Source: Prosthecomicrobium sp. N25 (GTDB lineage Bacteria > Pseudomonadota > Alphaproteobacteria > Rhizobiales > Ancalomicrobiaceae). From it: a stretch of 64,000 bases of DNA. The stretch spans positions 1,151,418-1,215,417 of the forward strand of contig NZ_JBBCAT010000001.1 in NCBI RefSeq assembly GCF_037203705.1. Direction: 5' to 3'. A program made the position numbers and the translations under genes. Positions 6,394 to 15,772 of the stretch are shown here, piece after piece. Below the pieces are notes generated by a model that saw nothing but the letters and a program-made list of their open reading frames with translations, did no database searches and was not told where the DNA came from. How positions within the stretch are numbered: position 1 is the stretch's first letter; every line of letters begins with the position of its first letter.

Positions 6394-9114
6394 ATGACCA
6401 TCCGCAATCTCGACGGCGCCTTCGCTCCCAAGTCCGTGGCCGTCGTCGGCCCGGCCCGCATCGGGCCGGAGGCACTCGCCGTCCTTCTCGCCAACCTCGC
6501 CCGCGGCGGCTTCAAGGGTCCCGTCACCCTCGTCCGCGTGGACGATCCGGTCGACCTGCCGGAGGGCTTCTCCCGCGCGGCGTCGATCGCCGATGTCGCC
6601 GGCCGCGCCGACCTCGCCGTCGTCCTGACGGGCCCGGAGGGCGCCCCCGAGACCGTCTCGGCGCTCGGGGGGGCGGGCACGCGCGTCGCCGTCTTCCTGT
6701 CGAGGGGCTATGATGAGTGGCCGGCCGACGTCCTCAAGCGGACGCTCGAGGCGGCCCGCCCCCATGTGATGCGCATCGTCGGGCCGGGCAGCCTCGGTCT
6801 CGTCGCCCCCCATGTCGGCCTCGACGCGAGCCTCACCGCCCAGCGTGTCGGCCGCGGCGACCTCGCCGTCATCTCCCGCTCCGCCGCCATGATCAACGCC
6901 ACGCTCGCCTGGGGCGCGGCCCACAAGGTCGGCTTCTCGGCCGTCGTCTCCCTCGGGCAGAAGGCCGACGTCGACAGCGGCGACCTCCTCGACTGGCTGA
7001 CCCAGGACCACCGCACGCGCGCCGTGCTGGTCCACCTGGAGACGGTCGGCAGCCCGCGCAAGTTCCTGTCCGCCGCCCGCGCCTGCGCCCGGACGAAGCC
7101 CGTGGTGGTGATCCGCACCGGCGCGAGCCGCCGCAGAACCGGCCCGGGTCTCACCCATTCGAGCCGCCTCGCCGCGACCGACGCGGTCTACGACGCGGTT
7201 TTCAAGCGCGCCGGCCTGCTCCGCGTCTACTCCATCGACGAGCTCTTCGACGCGGTCGAGACGCTCTCCAAGACCCGCGCCACCATGCTGCGCCAAGTCG
7301 CCGTCGTGGCCAACGGCCGCAGTCTCGCCACCCTCGCGGCCGACCATCTCGAGCGCCTGGAAGGCCGTCTGTCGACGCTCGGCGAGGCGACCGTCCTCGA
7401 CCTCGCTCCCCTGGTCCGTGCCGGCGCCCGCCCTGCCAACCCGGTGGTCCTCTGCGACGATGCCAGCCCGGCGGACTTCGCCCGTGCCGCCGGGATCCTG
7501 CTTGCGGACCCTGACACCGACGCGGTGGTGGCGATCCACGCCCCGAACGCCTTCGTGCCCGCGACGGACGTCGCCGAGGCGCTCGCCGCCCTGGCGCAGG
7601 CGGCCGCCCGCAAGCTTGGCCGCAAGAAGCCGATCATCACCTCGTTTCTGGACGAGAGCCCGGAGACCTGCGCCGCCATCGCGGCCGCCGGCCTGCCCTT
7701 CCACCCCACGCCCGAGGAGGCCGTAGCGAGCGTCGTCTACCTGATGCGCCACGCCGCCGCCCAGGAACGCCTGATGGCGACCCCGCCGAGCCTGCCGGCG
7801 GACTTCACGCCGGACCCGGACACGGCGCGCCGCATCGTCGGCAAGGCCCTGATCGAGGCGCGCGGCTGGCTGTCGCCCGTCGAGGTTCGCGCGCTTCTGG
7901 AGGCCTACGACATCCCGGTCGCCCCGACCGTGGTGGCGCCGACCCCCGAGGCCGCCGTCAACGCCGCCCGGCCGCACCTCGCCCGCGGCGACAAGGTCGC
8001 GGTCAAGATCGCGTCGCCCGACATCGCCTTCAAGTCCGACGTGGACGGGGTGCGCCTCGGGCTCGCGGACGAGGAGGCGGTGCGCCGCGCCGCCTTCCAG
8101 ATGACGACGCGAATCCGCGAGGCCTACCCGGACAAGCGCATCGACGGCGTCGTCGTGATGCCCATGGTGGAGCGCAAGGCCGGCACCGAGCTCATCATGG
8201 GGATCGCGGACGACCCGGTCTTCGGCCCCATCGTCGTCTTCGGTCGGGGCGGCACCGCCGTGGAGGTGCTCGCCGACCGCGCCCTCGACCTGGTGCCGCT
8301 CGACATCAATCTCGCCCGCGCGCTCGTGGAGGAGACCCGCGTCGTCCGGCTTCTCGCCGGCTACCGCAACCGCCCCGCCGCCGACATGGACGCCATCGCG
8401 CTGACGCTGGTGAAGCTGAGCCAGCTCGCCACGGACCTGCCGGAGGTGCGCGAGCTCGACCTCAACCCGATCCTCGCCGACGCAAGCGGCGTGATCGTGC
8501 TCGACGCCCGCGTCCGCATCGCTCCCGTGGCGGCCCGCGCCGGCAGGCTCGGCCATCCGCGCCTGTCGATCAGGCCCTATCCGCAGGAATGGGAGCGTCG
8601 CATGGCCCTGAAGGACGGGCGTGGCGTCATCGTCCGCCCCGTGCGACCCGAGGACGAGGCGCTCTATCCCGACTTCTTCTCGGCCGTCACGGCGCATGAC
8701 CTGCGCCTTAGGTTCTTCGCGCCGATCAAGGAGTTCAGTCACGCCTTCCTGGCCAAGCTCACCCAGCTCGACTACGGCCGCGCCATCGCCTTCGCGGCCA
8801 TCGAGGAGGAGACCGGCAAGCTCCTAGGCGTCGTCCGGCTGCACGCCGACCCCGACCACAAGACCGGCGAATACGCCATCCTGCTGCGCTCCGACCTGAA
8901 GGGACAGGGCCTCGGCTGGAAGCTGATGCAGCTGATGATCGAGTGGGCCCGCGCCGACGGTATCGAGACCGTCAAGGGCGAGGTCCTGCGCGAGAACACG
9001 ACCATGCTGGCCATGTGCACCGCGCTCGGCTTCTCGGTGAAGGGCTCGCCGGACGACGAGAGCATCGCGGTCGTGACCCTGCCGGTGAAGGACATGGCCG
9101 CCGCCGCCGAGTGA
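6394..9114 (+). CDS. Bifunctional acyl-CoA synthetase (NDP-forming)/GNAT acetyltransferase
   Basis: A 906-residue fusion. Order: CoA-binding domain (about 5-135), succinyl-CoA-ligase-like domains (140-450, with SLGQKADVDSGDLLDWL), an ATP-grasp domain (480-700), and a C-terminal GNAT domain (about 735-895, with the acetyl-CoA loop RSDLKGQGLGWKLM). This matches the protein lysine acetyltransferase Pat/YfiQ and its relatives in layout and length. The stretch THSSRLAATDAVYDA keeps a histidine where ADP-forming acyl-CoA synthetases have their catalytic one, so a working synthetase half is possible. Following universal stress genes, it may link low-oxygen stress to protein acetylation; this is inference. 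Confidence 0.88.
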   Translation: MTIRNLDGAFAPKSVAVVGPARIGPEALAVLLANLARGGFKGPVTLVRVDDPVDLPEGFSRAASIADVAGRADLAVVLTGPEGAPETVSALGGAGTRVAVFLSRGYDEWPADVLKRTLEAARPHVMRIVGPGSLGLVAPHVGLDASLTAQRVGRGDLAVISRSAAMINATLAWGAAHKVGFSAVVSLGQKADVDSGDLLDWLTQDHRTRAVLVHLETVGSPRKFLSAARACARTKPVVVIRTGASRRRTGPGLTHSSRLAATDAVYDAVFKRAGLLRVYSIDELFDAVETLSKTRATMLRQVAVVANGRSLATLAADHLERLEGRLSTLGEATVLDLAPLVRAGARPANPVVLCDDASPADFARAAGILLADPDTDAVVAIHAPNAFVPATDVAEALAALAQAAARKLGRKKPIITSFLDESPETCAAIAAAGLPFHPTPEEAVASVVYLMRHAAAQERLMATPPSLPADFTPDPDTARRIVGKALIEARGWLSPVEVRALLEAYDIPVAPTVVAPTPEAAVNAARPHLARGDKVAVKIASPDIAFKSDVDGVRLGLADEEAVRRAAFQMTTRIREAYPDKRIDGVVVMPMVERKAGTELIMGIADDPVFGPIVVFGRGGTAVEVLADRALDLVPLDINLARALVEETRVVRLLAGYRNRPAADMDAIALTLVKLSQLATDLPEVRELDLNPILADASGVIVLDARVRIAPVAARAGRLGHPRLSIRPYPQEWERRMALKDGRGVIVRPVRPEDEALYPDFFSAVTAHDLRLRFFAPIKEFSHAFLAKLTQLDYGRAIAFAAIEEETGKLLGVVRLHADPDHKTGEYAILLRSDLKGQGLGWKLMQLMIEWARADGIETVKGEVLRENTTMLAMCTALGFSVKGSPDDESIAVVTLPVKDMAAAAE

Positions 9115-9132
9115 GGCGGGGCGGCCGCGCCC

Positions 9133-10476
9133 TCAGCCCAGCACGAAGTCGACGATCAGCTTTATGTTGAGGCCCACGATGATCGCCGCGATCACGCCGG
9201 CGGTGGCGGTCAGCCAGGCCGGGGCCGCGAAGGTGCCCATCCGCCGCCGCGACGCGGTGATCAGGATGAGCGGGATGATCGCGAAGGGGAGCTGCAGGCT
9301 CAGGATCACCTGGCTGAGGATCAGCAGCTTGGCGGTCCCGCCCTCGCCGTACCAGATCGTCACGACCGCGGCCGGCACGATCGCCACCAGGCGCGTGACG
9401 AGGCGGCGGAGCCACGGCGGCAGGCGGATGTCGAGGAAGCCCTCCATCACCACCTGGCCCGCCATAGTGGCCGTCACGGTGGAGTTGAGCCCGCAGCAGA
9501 GGAGCGCGATGGCGAAGAGCGCGGGCGCGACCGCGGAGCCGAGCAGCGGCGACAGCAGCGTGTGGGCGCGGTCGAGCTCCTGCACGTCCGTCATGCCGGC
9601 GCGGTGGAAGGCCGAGGCCGCCAGGATCAGGATGGAGGCGTTGATGGCGAGGGCCATCATCAGCGCGAGGGTGGAATCGATGGTGGCGAAGCGGACCGCC
9701 TCGCGCTTCTCCGCCTCGGTCTCCCCGTAGGCGCGTGTCTGCACGATCGCGGAATGGAGGTAGAGGTTGTGCGGCATCACCGTGGCGCCGATGATGCCGA
9801 GCGACAGGTAGAGCATGTCGGCGTCGGTCAGGATGCGGGTCGACGGCGCGAAGCCGGTCAGCACTTGGCCCCAGTCCGGATCGGCCAGGATGATCTGGAC
9901 CAGGAACGACACTGCGATCACGCCGAGGAGCGCGATCACGAAGGCCTCGATCCAGCGGAAGCCCTTGTTCTGCAGCCACAGGATCAGGAACACGTCGAGC
10001 GCCGTGATGACGACGCCGATCTCGAGCGGGATGCCGAAGAGGAGCTTGAGGCCGATCGCGGTGCCGATCACCTCGGCGAGGTCCGTGGCGCAGATGGCGA
10101 TCTCGGCCAGGAACCAGAGCGGCCAGGCGAGCCAGCGCGGATAGGCGTCCCGGCAGGCCTGCGCCAGGTCCCGTCCCGAGGCGACCGCGAGCCGCGCGCA
10201 GAGATGCTGCAGCACGATCGCCATGATGTTGGAGAGGAGCGCGACGAAGAGCAGCGCCGTGCCGAACTTCGCGCCACCGGCGAGCGACGTGGCCCAGTTG
10301 CCCGGGTCCATGTAGCCGACCGCCACCAGGTAGCCGGGCCCCAGGAAGGAGACCATCCGGCGCCACGGCGACCGGGCCGTCGAGACGGCCACGGAGCGGT
10401 GGACCTCGCCGAGCGAGGCGTCCCCCCGCTCGCGCCGCCAGGACGTCAGGCTCGCACCGGCATCGAAGACCGCCAT
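9133..10476 (-). CDS. mntH: Nramp divalent metal (Mn2+) transporter MntH
   Basis: A 447-residue proton-coupled importer of Mn2+ (and Fe2+) with about 11 membrane segments. The two metal-site motifs are present: DPGN in helix 1 ([15 protein letters not shown]) and MPHNLYLHS in helix 6. GGAAAGG precedes the ATG at 10476. Two Mur-type palindromes lie directly upstream, the nearer almost touching the ribosome-binding site, so repression by the manganese-responsive Fur-family regulator Mur is expected. The gene is convergent with the synthetase-acetyltransferase gene, 18 bases away. Confidence 0.95.
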   Translation of the reverse strand: MAVFDAGASLTSWRRERGDASLGEVHRSVAVSTARSPWRRMVSFLGPGYLVAVGYMDPGNWATSLAGGAKFGTALLFVALLSNIMAIVLQHLCARLAVASGRDLAQACRDAYPRWLAWPLWFLAEIAICATDLAEVIGTAIGLKLLFGIPLEIGVVITALDVFLILWLQNKGFRWIEAFVIALLGVIAVSFLVQIILADPDWGQVLTGFAPSTRILTDADMLYLSLGIIGATVMPHNLYLHSAIVQTRAYGETEAEKREAVRFATIDSTLALMMALAINASILILAASAFHRAGMTDVQELDRAHTLLSPLLGSAVAPALFAIALLCCGLNSTVTATMAGQVVMEGFLDIRLPPWLRRLVTRLVAIVPAAVVTIWYGEGGTAKLLILSQVILSLQLPFAIIPLILITASRRRMGTFAAPAWLTATAGVIAAIIVGLNIKLIVDFVLG

Positions 10477-10488
10477 GGGGACCTTTCC

Positions 10489-10503
10489 TGCAAATCGTTT
10501 GCA
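10489..10503 (-). promoter_or_regulatory. Mur-responsive palindrome, mntH-proximal
   Basis: TGCAAATCGTTTGCA is a perfect inverted repeat (TGCAAA-N3-TTTGCA), as in the manganese-responsive sequences of alphaproteobacterial mntH and sitA promoters. It starts 13 bases before the mntH ATG and abuts the ribosome-binding site. Confidence 0.75.
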
Positions 10504-10521
10504 TGAGCAGAGTGACGCTTC

Positions 10522-10536
10522 TGCGAACGAATTGCA
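10522..10536 (-). promoter_or_regulatory. Mur-responsive palindrome, mntH-distal
   Basis: TGCGAACGAATTGCA is an imperfect copy of the mntH-proximal site. The two centres are 33 bases apart, close to three helical turns, so two bound dimers would lie on the same face of the DNA. Confidence 0.55.
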
Positions 10537-10671
10537 AGAGGCCGGGTTTTGTTCCCCCCCGGCCGGCGAGAGCCGGACGGTCGCCGGTCTTCCGGCTGTG
10601 GGGAGGATGGTCGGGGGAAACCGCCCCGCCCGGGGGCCGCGTCCGGGCGGGGACGGTCCCTCCCTGGCCGG

Positions 10672-10974
10672 TCAGCGCAGCACGATGGGGCTGCGGCCGC
10701 GTGTCGACTCGGTCGTTGACCGGTGCCTCTCGACTCCCGGCAGGGACTGCGAGACGTCCAATCCGCGCAGCGGACCGGTCTCGGCGCTCCGCTTCTGTCG
10801 GACCCCGGACGTGCGACCCTGGTGCCAACGCACCAGGATGAGGGCGGCCTGCACGAAGGCTGCGGCCGCGAGGGCGGCGATCGCCCCGGCGGTCAGCGAG
10901 TCGACGATGCTCATGGAGGAGCAGGCCGGGTAACTGAACAGACGGCACCAGGCTTCCATAGGGTCCAGGCTCAT
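10672..10974 (-). CDS. Small single-span membrane protein, unknown
   Basis: A 100-residue reading frame whose ATG is preceded by AAGGAG at an ideal distance. Residues about 23-47 form one membrane helix rich in alanine (SLTAGAIAALAAAAFVQAALIL), followed by a basic, polar cytoplasmic-type tail. I do not recognise a family. It lies upstream of mntH on the same strand with about 135 bases and the Mur boxes between, so it is probably transcribed separately. The good ribosome-binding site and the membrane helix are the only support. Confidence 0.45.
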   Translation of the reverse strand: MSLDPMEAWCRLFSYPACSSMSIVDSLTAGAIAALAAAAFVQAALILVRWHQGRTSGVRQKRSAETGPLRGLDVSQSLPGVERHRSTTESTRGRSPIVLR

Positions 10975-11228
10975 GGATGTCTCCTTGATTGAAACAAGGA
11001 TGCGGTAAGCCTCGTCGTTGGCTTATCCGAAACCAAGGATGCCCGGTGTTAAGACTTTTGTAGAGAGTGTTTCTCCGCATTAGGCAAGCGAGTCATGAAT
11101 GAGGAAGTTTGCGTTAAGGGCGAATTCGCTTAGAGAGTTCCTTGATCCGTCGTGAAGATTTGTTTCGAATGGTCATAGCCGTGTTAGCATTGCCGAATTC
11201 TGTTCCGGAACCGGGAGCGACCCACCCG

Positions 11229-11846
11229 ATGACCTTGGAAACCGCCGCCCTGTTCGTCGCCGCATCGGCTCTCCTGATCCTCGTTCCGGGGCCGAACGTC
11301 GCCCTTATCGTGGCCAATTCGCTCGCTCACGGCGCCCGCTACGGCCTCCTGACCGTCGCCGGCACGAGCGCCGCCATGCTTCCGCAACTCGCCATGACGG
11401 TCGCCGGCATGTCCGCCTTCGTGGCCGCGCTCGCCGATTGGTTCGAGGTGCTGCGCTGGCTCGGTGTCGCCTACCTGGTCTTCCTCGGCGTCCGCGCCTG
11501 GCGCGCGCCGGCCGTGGACCTGACCGGCGTCCCGGCCGAGCCACGCTCGGCCGCGGCCATCTGGGCCCGGGGCTTCGCGGTCTCCCTGACGAACCCCAAG
11601 ACCCTCCTCTTCTACGGCGCCTTCCTGCCGCAGTTCGTCGACGCCGCCGCGCCGGACGTGACGGCACAGCTCGCGATCCTGGCCGCCCTGTTCCTCGCTA
11701 CCGCCGTCCTTCTCGACAGCTGCTGGGCCCTCGCCGCCGCCCGCGCGCGCCCCTTCCTCGCCGGCCGGGGCCGGCTCCGCAACCGGATCACCGGCGCCCT
11801 CCTGGTTGGCGCCGGCGCCGGGCTCGCGCTCGCCCGCAAGGGCTGA
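11229..11846 (+). CDS. LysE/RhtB-family exporter
   Basis: A 205-residue inner-membrane exporter of amino acids or homoserine lactone-like compounds. It shows the family start LLILVPGPNVALIVANSLAHGARYG and the conserved SLTNPKTLLFYGAFLPQFVD in the middle, with about six membrane segments. I chose the ATG at 11229, preceded by GGGAG, because the frame upstream of it is not hydrophobic and has no family likeness. The substrate is unknown. It converges with the SDR gene, leaving 3 bases between the stops. Confidence 0.88.
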   Translation: MTLETAALFVAASALLILVPGPNVALIVANSLAHGARYGLLTVAGTSAAMLPQLAMTVAGMSAFVAALADWFEVLRWLGVAYLVFLGVRAWRAPAVDLTGVPAEPRSAAAIWARGFAVSLTNPKTLLFYGAFLPQFVDAAAPDVTAQLAILAALFLATAVLLDSCWALAAARARPFLAGRGRLRNRITGALLVGAGAGLALARKG

Positions 11847-11849
11847 GGG

Positions 11850-12629
11850 TCAGAACGTACCCGGGTAGCGCGCGCCGTCGATGAGCACGTTCTGCCCGGC
11901 GATGTAGCCGGCATGGGCGGAGCACAGGAACGCGCAGGTCGCCCCGAACTCCTGCGCCGAGCCGAAGCGGCGCGCCGGGTTGGCGGCCAGCATCGCCTGC
12001 CGGGTCTCCTCCTCGGAGCGGCCGGAGCGCTTGGCGTTGGTGGCGATGTTGCTGGTCAGCCGGTCCGTCTCGAACTGACCGGGCAGCAGGTTGTTGATCG
12101 TCACGTTGTGCTTGACGACCTGCCGCGCGATGCCCGCCACGAAGCCGGTCAGCCCCGCCCGCGCGCCGTTCGAGAGGCCGAGCTCGGGGATCGGCGCCTT
12201 CACGGCCGAGGACGTGATGTTGACGATGCGGCCGAACTGCCGCTCCACCATGCCGTCCACGACCGCGCGGATCAGCATGATGGGGGTGATCATGTTGGCC
12301 TCCACCGCCTTGCGCCAGTCCTCCTCGACCCAGTCGTGGTAGTCCCCGGCCGGCGGGCCGCCCGCGTTGTTGACCAGGATGTCCGGATCCGGCATGGCGG
12401 CCAGGATCGCGGCGCGCCCCGCCTCGGTGGTGACGTCCCCCGCGACCGTGCGGACCGTCGCCCCCGTCCTGGAGCGGATCTCAACCGCCGTCGCCTCCAG
12501 CGCCTCCGCGCCGCGCGCCGTGATCAGGACCTCGACGCCCTCCGCCGCCAGCGCCATCGCGCAGCCCTTGCCGAGCCCCTTCGAGGCCGCGCACACGATC
12601 GCCTTCCGTCCCCTGATGCCGAAATCCAT
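11850..12629 (-). CDS. SDR-family oxidoreductase lacking the YxxxK motif
   Basis: A 259-residue Rossmann protein of the short-chain dehydrogenase type. NNAGG at 87-91, the DV pair at 65-66 and the serine pair at 140-141 are in place. The usual TGxxxGxG loop reads CAASKGLGKG, and where YxxxK is expected the sequence is LSNGARAGLTGF, so the catalytic tyrosine and lysine are absent (serine 153 and arginine 157 at the best alignment). A subgroup of FabG-like proteins with this SNGAR sequence exists as far as I recall, so this is unlikely to be a sequencing error. Dehydrogenase activity is doubtful. The acyl-CoA dehydrogenase gene is just upstream on the same strand. Confidence 0.8.
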   Translation of the reverse strand: MDFGIRGRKAIVCAASKGLGKGCAMALAAEGVEVLITARGAEALEATAVEIRSRTGATVRTVAGDVTTEAGRAAILAAMPDPDILVNNAGGPPAGDYHDWVEEDWRKAVEANMITPIMLIRAVVDGMVERQFGRIVNITSSAVKAPIPELGLSNGARAGLTGFVAGIARQVVKHNVTINNLLPGQFETDRLTSNIATNAKRSGRSEEETRQAMLAANPARRFGSAQEFGATCAFLCSAHAGYIAGQNVLIDGARYPGTF

Positions 12630-12715
12630 GCCGGTCCACTCCTCTGCCGTCGACCCCACCGGACCGCAATGCCAGAGCCGGGGCGCCTTGGCCAGCCCGC
12701 CCGTCGCATGATGGC

Positions 12716-13873
12716 TCAGCCGACCGCCTTCAGGACCTCGCGGGCGATGATGAGCCGCTGGATTTCGCTCGTCCCCTCGTAGATCGTCGTGATGCGGGCG
12801 TCGCGCGCATAGCGCTCGAGCGGCAGGTCGCGGATGTAGCCCGCACCCCCGTGCAATTGCAGCGCCGTGTAGGTCGCCCGCTGCGCCGCCTCGGTGGCGT
12901 AGAGCTTGGCCATCGACGCCTCCCGCGCGAAGGGCCGGCCCTGCTCCTTCAGCGTCGCGGCCTGCAGGATCAGCAGCCGTGCCGCCTCCAACTCCGTCTC
13001 CCGGTCGGCGATCAGCCACTGCACGCCCTGCATGTCGGCGATCGGCCGGTCGAACTGGCGCCGTTCCTTGACGTGGCGCTCCGCCGCGTCCATGGCCGCC
13101 CGCGCGATGCCGAGCGCCAGCGAGGCGACACCGATGCGGCCGCCCGCCAGTTCCCCGACCGCCACCCGGAACCCGTCGTGGAGCCGGCCCATCAGCGCCG
13201 AGGCCGGGACCCGGCAGCTCTCGAACAGGACCTCGCTGGTCGCCGAGCCGGTCTGCCCCATCTTGGTCTCGGTCTTGCCGATGACGAGCCCCGGCGTCCC
13301 CGCCTCGACCAGGAAGCAGGAGATGCCCTTGCCCTTCGGCGCCTCCGGGTCGGTCACAGCCCACACGACGAAGATCCCCGCGTAGGCGGCCGACGAAATG
13401 TAGAGCTTGGCGCCGTCGAGCACCCACGCGTTGCCGTCCATCCGCGCCCGGGTGGTCATGCCCGAGGGATCCGACCCCGCGCCCGTCTCGGTCAGGCAGA
13501 AGGCGGCGGCCGGATAGGTGCCGTCGCAGATCCTCGGCAGGTAGTCGCGCCGCTGCTCCTCCGAGCCGACCGCCTGGATCACCTCGGCGGCCATGTTGGT
13601 GACCGAGGTCGTCACCGCCGTCGACGCGCAGGCCTTGGCGAGTTCCTGGATGGCGAGCGCGAACGCGACCGTGCCGGCCTCCGTGCCCCCGTACTCGGCC
13701 CGGACGTTCAGCCCCATGAAGCCGGTTTCGGCGAGCACCTTCAGGTTGGCGAGGAAGTCCGCGCGCCCCTCGCCGCGGTCGAGTGCGGCCGCCAGCGGCG
13801 CGACCCGGTCCTCCGCGATCCGCCGCGCCGTCTCGGCGATCAGCGCCTGTTCCTCGGTAGGGTCGAAATCCAT
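12716..13873 (-). CDS. Acyl-CoA dehydrogenase
   Basis: A 385-residue FAD flavoenzyme catalysing alpha,beta-dehydrogenation of an acyl-CoA, passing electrons to ETF. The family signatures are present: CLTETGAGSDPSG for the FAD/substrate region, RxQF (ERRQFDRPIADMQG), and YEGTSEIQR near the C-terminus carrying the catalytic glutamate. The ATG at 13873 starts MDFDPTEEQ, the usual opening; an earlier in-frame ATG adds nine unlikely residues. The chain length preferred cannot be told. The downstream SDR gene is 86 bases away and may be co-transcribed. Confidence 0.92.
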   Translation of the reverse strand: MDFDPTEEQALIAETARRIAEDRVAPLAAALDRGEGRADFLANLKVLAETGFMGLNVRAEYGGTEAGTVAFALAIQELAKACASTAVTTSVTNMAAEVIQAVGSEEQRRDYLPRICDGTYPAAAFCLTETGAGSDPSGMTTRARMDGNAWVLDGAKLYISSAAYAGIFVVWAVTDPEAPKGKGISCFLVEAGTPGLVIGKTETKMGQTGSATSEVLFESCRVPASALMGRLHDGFRVAVGELAGGRIGVASLALGIARAAMDAAERHVKERRQFDRPIADMQGVQWLIADRETELEAARLLILQAATLKEQGRPFAREASMAKLYATEAAQRATYTALQLHGGAGYIRDLPLERYARDARITTIYEGTSEIQRLIIAREVLKAVG

Positions 13874-13960
13874 GGGCGATCCTCGGGCTGCAAGGTGCAC
13901 CCGTTCTAGCGCGCCCCCCGCGGCCCTCCTAGTGGCCGCTCGGCCAGGAGGCCCGGGCCG

Positions 13961-15772
13961 TCAGCCGCCGAGTTCCTCGCGCAGCATCTCCAGCCTCAAC
14001 CACTCGTCCTCGGCGCGCGCGAGCTCGGCCTGCGCGGTCTCCAGCTTGGCCGCGGTCGCGGCGAAGCGCTTCGGGTCCTTGGCGTAGAGGTTTGGATCGG
14101 CCATCACGGCCTGGAGCTCGGCGATCGTCCGGCCGAGCCTCTCGATCGTCGCCGGCAGTGTCTTCAACGCATGCGTCTCGTTGTAGGAGAGCTTGCGCTT
14201 CTTCTCCTCCGCGGCCGCGGCCGGCTTGGCGGCCGTCGACGGAGTGCCGGCCGGCGGCGGCGTGACGACGCGCGGCTTCACCCCGTAACCGCGCTGCGCC
14301 ACCATGTCGGTGTAGCCGCCCGCATACTCGATCCAGGTCCCGTCGCCGTCGGAGACGATCACCGAGGTGGCGATCCGGTCGAGGAAGTCGCGGTCGTGGC
14401 TGACCAGGATCACCGTCCCGGGGTAGTCCGCGATCGTCTCCTCCAGGAGGTCGAGCGTCTCCAGGTCGAGGTCGTTGGTCGGCTCGTCGAGCACGATCAG
14501 GTTCGACGGCTTGGCGAGCGCCCGGGCGAGCATCAGCCGCCCGCGTTCCCCGCCCGACAGCACCGAGACCGGCGTGCCGGCCTGCTCGGGCCCGAACAGG
14601 AAGTCCTTCATGTAGCTCATGACGTGCTTCGCCTGCCCGCCGATCGTCAGCGTGTCGCCGCGGCCCTCGGTGAGGGCCTCGCGCAGGGACTGGTCCGGGT
14701 CGAGCGCCTCGCGCTTCTGGTCGAGCGTCACCATCTCGATGCCGGTCCCGAACCGGATCGTGCCCGCGTCGGGGGCGAGTTCGCCGGTCAGCATCCTGAC
14801 GAGCGTCGTCTTGCCCGCCCCGTTCGGCCCCACGACGCCGACCCGGTCGCCGCGCGCGATGCGGATGGAAAAGGGCTTCACGATCGTCCGCTCGCCGAAG
14901 CTCTTGGCGATGCCGCCGGCCTCGACGACGAGCTTGCCGGACGCGTCCGCCTCGCTGACCGTCATCTTCACGTCGCCGACCGGTCGCTTCGCCTCGCGCC
15001 GCCGGCGCCGCAGCTCGGCGAGCTCGGCCATGCGCCGTACGTTGCGCTTGCGCCGGGCGGTCACCCCGTAGCGCACCCAGTGTTCCTCGGCGGCGATCTT
15101 GCGGTCGAGCTTCTGCGCGTCGCGCTCCTCCTCCGCCAGGATCTCGTCGCGCCACGCTTCGAAATGCGCGAAGCCCCGGTCCGTCCGCCGCGCCACGCCC
15201 CGGTCGATCCAGATCGTCGAGCGCGACAGGTTGGCGAGGAAGCGCCGGTCGTGGCTGATCAGGACGAGCGCGGAGCGGATCGATTTCAGCTCGGCCTCGA
15301 GCCACTCGATCGCCGGCAGGTCCAGGTGGTTGGTCGGCTCGTCGAGGAGCAGCACGTCGGGCTGGGGCGCCATGGCGCGCGCCAGTGCCGCCCGCCGCGC
15401 CTCGCCGCCCGAGAGCCGCCGCGGGTCCTCCTCGCCGGTCAGCCCCAGTTCCTCCAGGAGGTAGCGCGCCCGGTAGGGATCGTCCGTCGGCCCGAGCCCC
15501 TCCTCCACGTAGGCGAGCGTCGACGCGTAGGCGGAGAGGTCGGGCTCCTGCGGAAGGTAGCGCACGGTGGTCGCCTGGTTGACGACCCGCTCGCCCCGGT
15601 CCGGCTCGACCAGCCCGGCGGCGATCTTCAGGAGCGTCGACTTGCCCGACCCGTTCCGCCCGACCAGGCAGATCCTGTCACCCTCGAAGACGGAGAGTTC
15701 CGCGCCGGCGAGCAGCGTCGGCCCGCCGAAGGAGAGGTGGATGTCGCGAAGCGTCAGGAGGGGTGCGGCCAT
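13961..15772 (-). CDS. uup: ABC-F family ATPase, Uup-like
   Basis: A 603-residue soluble protein with two ATPase domains and no membrane part. Domain 1: Walker A GRNGSGKST, signature LSGGEARRAALARA, Walker B DVLLLDEPTNHLD. Domain 2: GPNGAGKTT, LSGGERGRLMLARA, LIVLDEPTNDLD. A C-terminal coiled coil of about 80 residues follows an alanine/proline-rich linker, as in E. coli Uup (635 residues). ABC-F proteins act on the ribosome or, for Uup, also on branched DNA. The start at 15772 (MAAPLLTLRDIHLSFGG) is the family opening. Confidence 0.9.
   Translation of the reverse strand: MAAPLLTLRDIHLSFGGPTLLAGAELSVFEGDRICLVGRNGSGKSTLLKIAAGLVEPDRGERVVNQATTVRYLPQEPDLSAYASTLAYVEEGLGPTDDPYRARYLLEELGLTGEEDPRRLSGGEARRAALARAMAPQPDVLLLDEPTNHLDLPAIEWLEAELKSIRSALVLISHDRRFLANLSRSTIWIDRGVARRTDRGFAHFEAWRDEILAEEERDAQKLDRKIAAEEHWVRYGVTARRKRNVRRMAELAELRRRRREAKRPVGDVKMTVSEADASGKLVVEAGGIAKSFGERTIVKPFSIRIARGDRVGVVGPNGAGKTTLVRMLTGELAPDAGTIRFGTGIEMVTLDQKREALDPDQSLREALTEGRGDTLTIGGQAKHVMSYMKDFLFGPEQAGTPVSVLSGGERGRLMLARALAKPSNLIVLDEPTNDLDLETLDLLEETIADYPGTVILVSHDRDFLDRIATSVIVSDGDGTWIEYAGGYTDMVAQRGYGVKPRVVTPPPAGTPSTAAKPAAAAEEKKRKLSYNETHALKTLPATIERLGRTIAELQAVMADPNLYAKDPKRFAATAAKLETAQAELARAEDEWLRLEMLREELGG

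Noticed and set aside
5323-8742. Very long open frame (over 1100 codons) on the minus strand
   Set aside because: It runs antisense through the universal stress and synthetase-acetyltransferase genes, is made of His/Arg/Glu/Gly-rich nonsense, and exists only because stops are rare in high-GC DNA.
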